Assembly: GCA_038118725.1 (NCBI GenBank)
Contig: JAYOIK010000011.1
Location: forward strand, 13,975-77,974
From: JADHLJ01 sp038118725
Lineage (GTDB): Bacteria > Pseudomonadota > Alphaproteobacteria > Thalassobaculales > Thalassobaculaceae
DNA length: 64,000 nucleotides
Reading direction: 5' to 3'
Position numbers and translations under genes: made by a program. Below the pieces are notes generated by a model. It did no database searches and was not told where the DNA came from. It saw nothing but the letters and a program-made list of their open reading frames with translations. Positions 52,206 to 59,785 of the stretch are shown piece after piece; position 1 is the first letter of the stretch; the number at the start of each line of letters is the position of its first letter.

Positions 52206-53015
52206 TTACTCGACGGTGGACCAGGCAAGGATCCGATACGGCTCCGACGGGCGGTGCGTCAGGGTTACCTCGACACGGCGGGACACCCGGCTTCCGGCCC
52301 CCAAGGCGTGGGTCGCCGTGATCACGTAGGTCTGGCCCGGGCCAGGCGCCAGATAGGCGGCGTGGGAAACTAGGATATCCCGCGGCACCTCGCCGTTCCT
52401 CCGCTGTTCCACGATCGCCTCGACGCTACCTTGCCCGAGATTTGGGATGGCGGAGAGCAGCAAGGGCGAGGCGAAGCCCGGGTCGATCCGGTCGGCGCGG
52501 CAATTGACCGTCACCTCGCTGGAGAGCCTTTGATACAATTCCGCATCGATGCCCGGTAGGGCGCGGATCTGCCGTCGCGAGAGCAGCCCCGCCTCCACCC
52601 CACGAGCCGTCGAAAGCGCCTCGGCGGTCAAGGACGGGGCGGGCGCGCCGAGGCGTTCGAGCAGACCGATGAAAACCGGCATCGCCCCGTGGTTGAGATC
52701 CCAGAGGCCACAGACGTCGCGAACCCGGCTGATCATGTCGATGCCCGCGATCTCGACTCGGAACTCCCCATCATTCCGCGTCAGTGCGTTTCGCGTATCC
52801 GAGGCGAACAGCGCCAGGATCGATGCGTCAACGGCCCCCTCCACAAGCGCCACGGCCTTGGCCCGGTCAACCTCGATCCCGCCCAGCGTCACGTCGCGAT
52901 CGGCGCGCGAGAGCAGTGCCACCGATATCATCGCCAGAATGACCAGGCCCGACAGCACGATGGCAAGGGTCATTCCGGCCTGGCGCCCGCTCTTCGCGGC
53001 ATTCCCTTGCCTCAT
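52206..53015 (-). CDS. gspK: Type II secretion minor pseudopilin GspK
   Basis: A 269-residue pseudopilin. After a short basic leader, QAGMTLAIVLSGLVILAMISVALL gives the prepilin cleavage glycine and the N-terminal helix. It lacks the Glu at +5, as GspK proteins do, consistent with sitting at the tip of the pseudopilus. The large helical domain contains DLNHGAMPVFIGLLERLG and RQIRALPGIDAELYQRL. The ATG overlaps the gspJ stop by four bases. GspI, GspJ and GspK should form the tip complex. Confidence 0.9.
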   Translation of the reverse strand: MRQGNAAKSGRQAGMTLAIVLSGLVILAMISVALLSRADRDVTLGGIEVDRAKAVALVEGAVDASILALFASDTRNALTRNDGEFRVEIAGIDMISRVRDVCGLWDLNHGAMPVFIGLLERLGAPAPSLTAEALSTARGVEAGLLSRRQIRALPGIDAELYQRLSSEVTVNCRADRIDPGFASPLLLSAIPNLGQGSVEAIVEQRRNGEVPRDILVSHAAYLAPGPGQTYVITATHALGAGSRVSRRVEVTLTHRPSEPYRILAWSTVE

Positions 53016-53569
53016 CGGATCGCCTCCCTGGAGCGTGGGCGGCCGACCGCGTCGGGCCATCCCGGCACCCGCAAGCGGACCAACAGCGGAAACTCCGCTC
53101 GCCCCTTCCACTCGGCGAGCCACCGCGCGGGCTCGTTGCGGCTCGGCGCTCCGAAATAAGCCAGGGACGCGCCATCCGGCAGCGCGGTAACCAGATGGCG
53201 GTCCCCCCGAGGGCCGACCAGGGTCATGCGGTTGTCGGCGAGATCGAGGCGATAGGCCACGAGACCGGCGAGCGATCCGCCCGACGGCTCCGCGCGCGCC
53301 GGCCCGACGAGATCGAGGGACGCCACGCCCCCTTGAAAACGCGCGTTCGCGCCATGGGCATCATCGGCGCGAAGCGGAAACGCGGTTTCAACGAGGTCGC
53401 GAAAACCTCGATGCGCCGCGATCATCGACCCCGTGTCGGTGGCCCTCGCCTCGACCCGGTTGGTGACGTTCAGGCCGGATCGAATGCTGGTGGCCAGAAG
53501 CACCGCGAGCAGGCCCATGAGGGTCAAGCCCACGAGCAGCTCCAGCACCGTGAACCCCGCCTGCCTCAT
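53012..53569 (-). CDS. gspJ: Type II secretion minor pseudopilin GspJ
   Basis: A 185-residue pseudopilin with the type IV prepilin start QAGFTVLELLVGLTLMGLLAVLL, in which cleavage is after glycine and Glu is at +5. The rest is a beta-rich domain with GLVAYRLDLADNRMTLVG. It overlaps gspI and gspK by four bases each, so the three are produced together. Confidence 0.9.
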   Translation of the reverse strand: MRQAGFTVLELLVGLTLMGLLAVLLATSIRSGLNVTNRVEARATDTGSMIAAHRGFRDLVETAFPLRADDAHGANARFQGGVASLDLVGPARAEPSGGSLAGLVAYRLDLADNRMTLVGPRGDRHLVTALPDGASLAYFGAPSRNEPARWLAEWKGRAEFPLLVRLRVPGWPDAVGRPRSREAIR

Positions 53570-53949
53570 GGCTGTTCCGGGACGGCGATTATCCGGTGAG
53601 TGCGCAGAACCACCCGCGCGCGGCCCGTGGTAACGGCTAAACTGATATCATGGGCGGCGAGCAGCGGGGTCGGCGACGGCGCGCGGGTGACACTCAATTT
53701 CCATTCACTCGCGTCGTCGAGACGTCCGGAGAATTCACCTTCGCTTAGCGTCGCGCTGATACCGAGTTCCGCGAGCAGCGCCCGTCCATGCAGCGCGGCG
53801 CGGGCGGCATCCCGGGATTTGCCGGTAACGTCGATGGCAAGCGAGCTGGATTGCAACGCGATCGTGGCGGCTAGCGCGATGATCACGAAGCCGACGAGAA
53901 CCTCCAGCAAGGTGAACCCGGCCCATCGCCGTCGTTCGCGCGATTTCAT
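53566..53949 (-). CDS. gspI: Type II secretion minor pseudopilin GspI
   Basis: A 127-residue pseudopilin with leader KSRERRRWAG and helix FTLLEVLVGFVIIALAATIAL, including Glu at +5. Length and position (between gspF and gspJ) fit GspI. A shorter GspH-like identity is possible, but no second pseudopilin of that type is present. It overlaps gspF and gspJ by four bases. Confidence 0.85.
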   Translation of the reverse strand: MKSRERRRWAGFTLLEVLVGFVIIALAATIALQSSSLAIDVTGKSRDAARAALHGRALLAELGISATLSEGEFSGRLDDASEWKLSVTRAPSPTPLLAAHDISLAVTTGRARVVLRTHRIIAVPEQP

Positions 53950-55010
53950 GCGCCGATCAGGCCTTCATTGAGCGCGGTGATGGTGCCAAGCAAGGCCAGC
54001 ACCACCGCCGCGATCGCCGCGCCGATAAGCAGGATCAGCGCCGGTTCGATCAGCGCCACCAGCCGGGTCAAAGCCTGTTCGACCTCGTCATGCTGGTGAT
54101 CGGCGGCGCGGAGCAACATCTCGTCGAGTTTCCCGGTCTCCTCGCCGACCCGAACCAGCTGTACCGCGATGGATGTGAAACAGCCGCATTCGGCCATGAG
54201 CACGGCAAGGCCACGGCCTTGGGGGACCGCCTCGGCGATATGCAGGCCCGAAGCCCGTAGAACTCGGTTGGAAAACCCGCTCGCGACCACGCGCGTCGCC
54301 TGGGGCAGGGAAACCCCATTGGCCAGCAGAATGCCCAGCCCCCGCTGCCAACGCTCGGTCTCGATCTTGGTCCATAAAGGGCCGAAAAGCGGCAGAGCCA
54401 GCACCAGCCGGTCCCGCGCGCCTTTCGCGCTGGAGAGCGATCCGGCGGCCAGCGCGACGATCAGCACGGCCGGCACGGTCCAGCCGTGATGCCTCAGAAA
54501 CTCGGATATCGCCAGGATCATGCGGGTCGAGGCTGGAAGCGCGCGATCACTTTCCGTCAAGAGGGGCTCAAGCCCCGGCACGACGACGACGAACAACACT
54601 CCGATCGCCAATACCGCCACGATCACCAGAACCAGTGGGTACAGCAAAGCCGAACGAACACGATCCGCAACCGCGTCGCGGCGCTGGTGATAGTCGAGCA
54701 AGCGTCCGGTCGCTTCGGCGATGCGTCCGGAGCTCTCGGCGGCGCGCATAACCGAAAGGTCCAGGGTATCGAAAACCCCGGTCTCGGCCTCCATGGCTTG
54801 CGAAAAGCTCCCGCCCTGACGGATATGCCGGACAAGCCTGTCGCCAAGCCCGGCGGCTCGAGGCGCGTCGCTTTGCCGCGAGAGAAGATCCAGTGCACGG
54901 TCCACCGGCATCCCGGCTTCGAGAAGCGTCGTGAGTTGGCGCAGAAAAACCCGCAACTGACGGCGATTGACGGCGCGACGGGGGCCTGATCCGGTGGGCG
55001 GGCTGGTCAT
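53946..55010 (-). CDS. gspF: Type II secretion inner-membrane platform protein GspF
   Basis: A 354-residue protein with two repeated GspF domains. Each has the cytoplasmic helical part (RQLTTLLEAGMPVDRALDLL at ~24 and RWQRGLGILLANGVSLPQATRVV at ~215) and membrane helices (LYPLVLVIVAVLAIGVLFVVVVPG; PALILLIGAAIAAVVLALLGTI). The family signature VGEETGKLDEMLLRAAD is present near residue 290. It is shorter than the ~400 residues of typical GspF because the N terminus is reduced. It links the ATPase GspE to pseudopilus assembly. Confidence 0.92.
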   Translation of the reverse strand: MTSPPTGSGPRRAVNRRQLRVFLRQLTTLLEAGMPVDRALDLLSRQSDAPRAAGLGDRLVRHIRQGGSFSQAMEAETGVFDTLDLSVMRAAESSGRIAEATGRLLDYHQRRDAVADRVRSALLYPLVLVIVAVLAIGVLFVVVVPGLEPLLTESDRALPASTRMILAISEFLRHHGWTVPAVLIVALAAGSLSSAKGARDRLVLALPLFGPLWTKIETERWQRGLGILLANGVSLPQATRVVASGFSNRVLRASGLHIAEAVPQGRGLAVLMAECGCFTSIAVQLVRVGEETGKLDEMLLRAADHQHDEVEQALTRLVALIEPALILLIGAAIAAVVLALLGTITALNEGLIGA

Positions 55011-56665
55011 TCGTCTTCCGGGGCAACCGCCGCCAGCACTTCGGCGACACTTGTCCGCTGGTCGCGCAATGCCGCGATTCCGTTCCCGAGAAGCGTGCCA
55101 CCTCGGGTATCCGCGCCGGCCAGCGCCCGCAGCTTGGACGGCGGCGCATTTTCATTCACCGCCTGGCGCAAAGCCGGCGTCATTGTCAGGATCTCCGAGA
55201 GAACCAGTCGCCCGGCATAGCCGGTGCCGTGACATTCGGCGCAACCCACCGGTCGCGCCACCTCCTTCAACACCGCCGCCGCGTCGCCGAGAAGAGTACG
55301 CTCGGCGTCGTGAATGGGCCCGCTGGTCTTACAGGCATCGCAGAGCCCGCGGACCAGCCGTTGGGCCAAAACGGCTCTCAAGGAAGCCGCCAGAAGATAG
55401 GGTTCGATCCCCATGTCCAAAAGCCGTGTCACGCCACTGGCGGCGTCATTCGTATGCAGGGACGAGAGCACCAGATGTCCGGTGAGCGAGGCCTGGGCGG
55501 CCAGCCGCGCGGTCTCCTCGTCGCGGATCTCGCCGACCATGATGATATCCGGGTCCTGACGCACGATGGAGCGCAACAGACTGGGAAAGCCGAGGCCGAT
55601 GCGCGCGTTTACCTGGATCTGGTTGATGCCGCCGAGACGATACTCGACGGGATCCTCAACGGTCAGAATCTTGCGGCTCTCGGCGTTCACCCGACCGAGC
55701 GCGCCATAGAGCGTCGTGGTCTTGCCGCTTCCCGTCGGACCAGTGGCCAGAACCAGCCCGTTCGGCGCGGCGAGGGCCTGGGCCAGGGGCTCCAACACCG
55801 ACGCGGGCAATCCCAGCGCATCGATATCCCGGGGCGCCGCGGACTGGTCGAGCAGGCGGAGAACGACGCTCTCTCCGTCCAGGGTCGGGACCGTCGAGAC
55901 CCTGATATCAATCTCGCGGCCTTGGATGATCAGGCTGGCGCGTCCGTCCTGGGGGAGCCGCTTCTCGGCGATGTTCAAATCCGCGAGCACCTTGATCCGG
56001 CTGATCAGCATCGGCGCGAGATAGGACTCCGGCGCGGCGCCCAGTTCGATGAGGTGGCCATCGATGCGATAGCGCACCCGGAGCCCGTCGCCACGCGGCT
56101 CCAAATGCAGGTCCGAGGCCCCATGTCCGATGGCGCGACCGATCAGATCGTCAACCGCGCGGATCGCCGGCGCGTCTCCAGGGGCTTCCACCGGAGCCCG
56201 GATCGCCTTGGCGCCATCTCCCGCGTCGCCTGTCGCCGCACCGTATAGTCGGTCCAGGGCGCGATCGAGATCCGCCGGCGCCGCGACGTGAACCGATATC
56301 GGTTTACCGACAAGCATCCCGATTGAATGAAGCGCGTCGGCGTCCAACGGGTCCGCCATCACCACGCCAAGCACGGCGTCATCCTCGAAAATCGGCAACA
56401 TTCGGGCGCGGCGCAGAAACGGGACGCTGACCTCCCGGGTCTTCACGACTTGCGTGGGAAAGTCGCCGGGCGCCAGCAGTTTCAGGTCGAGATGTTCGGC
56501 CAACGCGGCGGCCATCTCGCGTTCATCGACCAACCCCTGGCGGGTCAAGAGCATGTGCAGGGCCCCGCCATCGGCCTCGGCCAGTCGAGACGCGGCCACG
56601 ATCGTCTCGTGATCCACGAGGCCACGCGCCAGCAAAACCTCCGCAAAGCCGCCGGAATCAGGCAT
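55007..56665 (-). CDS. gspE: Type II secretion ATPase GspE
   Basis: A 552-residue hexameric ATPase. It has an N-terminal MshEN-like domain, Walker A GPTGSGKTTTLY (~residue 310), the Asp box (ILTVEDPVEYRL), the Walker B/His box (DIIMVGEIRDEETARLAAQASLTGHLVLSSLHTND) and the zinc-binding tetracysteine region CDAC...CAECHGTGYAGR. It powers pseudopilus growth. The ATG at 56665 has GGAAG five bases upstream; an ATG four codons earlier lacks one. It is the first gene of the gspEFIJKLM(C/N)D operon. Confidence 0.94.
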   Translation of the reverse strand: MPDSGGFAEVLLARGLVDHETIVAASRLAEADGGALHMLLTRQGLVDEREMAAALAEHLDLKLLAPGDFPTQVVKTREVSVPFLRRARMLPIFEDDAVLGVVMADPLDADALHSIGMLVGKPISVHVAAPADLDRALDRLYGAATGDAGDGAKAIRAPVEAPGDAPAIRAVDDLIGRAIGHGASDLHLEPRGDGLRVRYRIDGHLIELGAAPESYLAPMLISRIKVLADLNIAEKRLPQDGRASLIIQGREIDIRVSTVPTLDGESVVLRLLDQSAAPRDIDALGLPASVLEPLAQALAAPNGLVLATGPTGSGKTTTLYGALGRVNAESRKILTVEDPVEYRLGGINQIQVNARIGLGFPSLLRSIVRQDPDIIMVGEIRDEETARLAAQASLTGHLVLSSLHTNDAASGVTRLLDMGIEPYLLAASLRAVLAQRLVRGLCDACKTSGPIHDAERTLLGDAAAVLKEVARPVGCAECHGTGYAGRLVLSEILTMTPALRQAVNENAPPSKLRALAGADTRGGTLLGNGIAALRDQRTSVAEVLAAVAPEDE

Positions 56666-56823
56666 CTTCTCTTCCATTCATGCCGACGATTATCCATCGT
56701 GACGCTGCGGTGTTCAATCTCGACGGGTGGCAAACCCCACTGAATTCGTGGACTTCGACATTGCTGGCTTGGGTCGAATCTGGCTAATTGAAAGCTGAAC
56801 TGAAAGCAAAGAGCGACAATGAC

Positions 56824-58200
56824 ATGCCAGCGCGCTTGAAAACAAAGCCGCGGTCCCGCTTGATCGGCGGGCCAGCCGCGCGATTTTGGCGCGGTGTTGT
56901 CGTCGCGATGATGGCGATGGTGCTTGTCGCCGGCTGGATCACCGAGAGCCTGGCTCAACGGGAACCGCTGGAGACGCCGAGAATCAAATACTCCGAGGTT
57001 CTGAAGGACCCGGACAATCTTCAGCTCAATTTCAAGTTCGCGCGCCAGCAGGTCGCCGACGGCAACGTCAAGGGCGCCTCGGCGACGTTGGAGCGGATAC
57101 TCCTCATTCAACCGGATCTGCCGGTGGTGCGATTGTTTTATGCCGCGGTGCTGATTCGCCTCGACAGTTTGGAGGAGGCCGAACAGCAAATCGACCTGGT
57201 GAAAAACACCGGTGATCCCAAGATCGAGGCACAGCGGGACCGGTACCGGGAGGCTATCGCCGACCGGCGTAAACGCACCCGCTTCACCTTCTCCGTGGCC
57301 GCCGGCGGTCAGTATGACAGCAACCCGAGCGCGACCCCCGCCGGCAATTCGCTGCTGGTTAGCGATATCGCCGTCGCCACCGATTCCTCGGATGACGATT
57401 TTGCCCGGATCGGCCAGTCCCGCCTCGGCTTCACGCATGATCTCGGGCATCAGGCAGGGCACTTCCTGTTCGGCGGCGCGACTTTCGCGGCCACCGATCA
57501 AGTTACCGAGCAGAGCCTCGATCTTAACGCCGCCGCTCTCAATGCCGGCCTAACCTTCCGCTTTCAGGATCTTGATGTTTCGGCGGAACTTCTAGCCACC
57601 GACGTGAACCTCGCCGACCAGCAATACTATCTGTCCTGGGGTGGCCGGGTTAGCGCCGACTATCGGCTGGACCGGCGATGGCGCCTGAGCGGCGTGATCG
57701 AGGGCGTTTTCCAGGACTATGACAGCATCTCGGTCAGCACCAGCGCGAATGAGAACAGTGGCTCGCAAGTGGACGCCGAGATCGCCGTGAAATATCTCCT
57801 GGCGCCGGATCTAACCTTGCGTTCCAGCCTTCGCCACACGGACAAGCGGGCCGAGAAATCCTACAATCAGTACTACGCCGACGCCGTCTCCGGGCGCGTC
57901 GTTTGGCTGCTTGGCGAGGGCCGCTTCCTGTCCTCGGATCTGACGGCGACGGTGCGGTTTTATGACGCGCCGGACACTTTCTACAGTCGTCGAAAACGAC
58001 GCGACGAGAGCTTTCGCGCGCGTCTCACCGTGGGCTTGCCGGTGAACGGGCTGTTATCCGAGGCGGCGGCGCATGAGCTGTTCGAGGATTTCCTGGTTCT
58101 GCTTTCGGGCGAATATTTCGCCGCTCGCTCGAATATCGAGAACTGCACCTATGAAAACGCGCGCGCGCGGGTTCTGCTGAACAAGAGCTGGCGGTTCTAG
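56824..58200 (+). CDS. TPR-containing outer-membrane beta-barrel protein (surface lipoprotein assembly modifier-like)
   Basis: A 458-residue exported protein. A hydrophobic signal at ~25-45 (VVAMMAMVLVAGWITESLAQ) is followed by TPR-like repeats (FKFARQQVADGNVKGASATLERILLIQPD; FYAAVLIRLDSLEEAEQQIDLV). From about residue 155 come alternating beta strands (FTFSVAAGGQYDSNPSA onward) to the last residue, which is Phe (SWRF), the standard signal for barrel assembly. The layout matches Slam/DUF560-like proteins. It is divergent from gspE (158 bases) and starts a three-gene cluster with FecR and cyclase genes. Confidence 0.82.
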   Translation: MPARLKTKPRSRLIGGPAARFWRGVVVAMMAMVLVAGWITESLAQREPLETPRIKYSEVLKDPDNLQLNFKFARQQVADGNVKGASATLERILLIQPDLPVVRLFYAAVLIRLDSLEEAEQQIDLVKNTGDPKIEAQRDRYREAIADRRKRTRFTFSVAAGGQYDSNPSATPAGNSLLVSDIAVATDSSDDDFARIGQSRLGFTHDLGHQAGHFLFGGATFAATDQVTEQSLDLNAAALNAGLTFRFQDLDVSAELLATDVNLADQQYYLSWGGRVSADYRLDRRWRLSGVIEGVFQDYDSISVSTSANENSGSQVDAEIAVKYLLAPDLTLRSSLRHTDKRAEKSYNQYYADAVSGRVVWLLGEGRFLSSDLTATVRFYDAPDTFYSRRKRRDESFRARLTVGLPVNGLLSEAAAHELFEDFLVLLSGEYFAARSNIENCTYENARARVLLNKSWRF

Positions 58201-58217
58201 GGAGATGGGAGAGTGAC

Positions 58218-59735
58218 ATGACCGCATGTAGTCGTATCCCACGATATCTGGCGCTCGCCGCGCTGGCGGTGCTGTCCGTTCAAGGCGCGCCGGTTTTCGC
58301 GCAAGGCCAGGTCCAGGCGGGGGTATCAGCGGCCGTGAAGGGCGAGATTCAAGTCGCCTCGCTCGGCGCCGAGGTCGGCCGGATCGCGAAAAGTGGAGAG
58401 GACATCTTTCTCGGCGACAGGATTAGCTCCGGCGCCAATGCCGGCATGCAGGTGCTGTTGCTGGACGAGACCGTTTTCACGATCGGTGCCCAAAGCGCGA
58501 TCACGATCGATGAGTTTGTCTATGACCCCACGACCGATACCGGCACGGTGGCGGCGGAAGTCGTCCGGGGCACGTTCCGTTTCGTGACCGGACGCATAGC
58601 CCAACAAAAACCCCGCGCCATGGCGGTCAAGCTTCCGGTCGGCGCCATCGGGGTCCGCGGCACCATCGTGGCGGGCCGGGTCGACGGCGACTCCAGCCTC
58701 GTGGTCTTGCTCGGCCCCGGCGCGAATACCGATACCGAGGAGCGACTTGGACGCATCCTGGTAAGCAATGCCGGACAGACGGTGGAGATTTCCCGCGCCG
58801 GCTTCGCGACCCGGATCGACGGGGTGGGAGCGCCGCCGATTGAACCGTTCCGGCTGCCGGCGGCCGATCTGCGCGCGCTCACCCGAGCAATCGATCAAGG
58901 CGCGGCATCCCTACGGGACAAGGGCGGCAAGGATACCGAGACTCAGCGGGGTCAAAACGGTTCGCGATCAGGCGATCAACGGGAGGGTCGGTCCACGACC
59001 ACCACCCGGCGAGGCCAACCCAACGCGAAAAGCGACCAACAACGCAATGCTGGTCCGAACAACGGCAACCAACAAAACCAAGGCACGACACCGCCCCCTT
59101 CTCAAACCACCATCACGCCGCCCCCCCAAGAGAATGGTGGGAATGCCGGAAGTCTCGCCGGAGAGGGCCAGGTCGCCGCGAACCAGAACGCCAACAACAC
59201 GATCAACACCGGCGGCGCGGCGCAGGACGGCGACAAGCTGGTCAATGACGCGACCCAGGGCGACCCGCTCAACGAGTTGCCGCCGGTGAAGAACGGGGTG
59301 GCGACGTTCGAGGAGTTGCGGCGGATCCGGACCGGGGTTCATACCTACGAGATCGATGCGCCATTCCGGCAGAGTCGTCTCAGTGGCGCGGACTCGAACA
59401 TTCAAGGCAAGATGAAGTTTCGCCTGGATTTTGATTTTGGCGCTCGTACGCTTGGCGGCGGAGGTTCCTCGCTGAACCTCAACACGCTTCAGAACGGCGG
59501 AAACATCAATTTCGTGTCACCGATTCAAAAAAGGTCTTATCTCGAGGACACGGGCCTCGCCTCGAAGGTTCTCGATCCTAACGGCATCGACCCACCCGAG
59601 GTTAGCGGATCGACGATTGAGGTGCGCAACGCCAACGGCATCATCGCTCAGACGGTTCGCGCTGACATCGTCTACAAGGACGGTTTCGGCAATCAGGGTT
59701 CCGGTTCGGGAGAGTCAGGCCCGCGCGTTAAATAG
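58218..59735 (+). CDS. FecR domain-containing exported protein
   Basis: A 505-residue protein with a Sec signal peptide (LALAALAVLSVQGAPVFAQ). Residues ~30-165 are a FecR domain: KSGEDIFLGDRISSGANAGMQVLLLDETVFTIGAQSAITIDEF and VKLPVGAIGVRGTIVAG. A 120-residue low-complexity stretch rich in Asn, Gln, Thr and Pro follows (~240-350). The C terminus (~375-505) contains TYEIDAPFRQS and a Gly/Asn-rich beta region. The protein is probably surface-exposed or secreted. Gene order with a TPR barrel and a CHASE2 cyclase is a recurring proteobacterial set of unknown role. Confidence 0.88.
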   Translation: MTACSRIPRYLALAALAVLSVQGAPVFAQGQVQAGVSAAVKGEIQVASLGAEVGRIAKSGEDIFLGDRISSGANAGMQVLLLDETVFTIGAQSAITIDEFVYDPTTDTGTVAAEVVRGTFRFVTGRIAQQKPRAMAVKLPVGAIGVRGTIVAGRVDGDSSLVVLLGPGANTDTEERLGRILVSNAGQTVEISRAGFATRIDGVGAPPIEPFRLPAADLRALTRAIDQGAASLRDKGGKDTETQRGQNGSRSGDQREGRSTTTTRRGQPNAKSDQQRNAGPNNGNQQNQGTTPPPSQTTITPPPQENGGNAGSLAGEGQVAANQNANNTINTGGAAQDGDKLVNDATQGDPLNELPPVKNGVATFEELRRIRTGVHTYEIDAPFRQSRLSGADSNIQGKMKFRLDFDFGARTLGGGGSSLNLNTLQNGGNINFVSPIQKRSYLEDTGLASKVLDPNGIDPPEVSGSTIEVRNANGIIAQTVRADIVYKDGFGNQGSGSGESGPRVK

Positions 59736-59785
59736 GTCGGCACGGGAGTAGATGGTCGACGATCTGGACTTGGAGCCGTACCGGC

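Noticed and set aside
47861..56665. Type IV pilus or Tad pilus rather than type II secretion
   Set aside because: The secretin, GspK without Glu+5, GspL and GspM-like proteins and gene order fit T2SS; there is no pilT, pilA or Tad gene.
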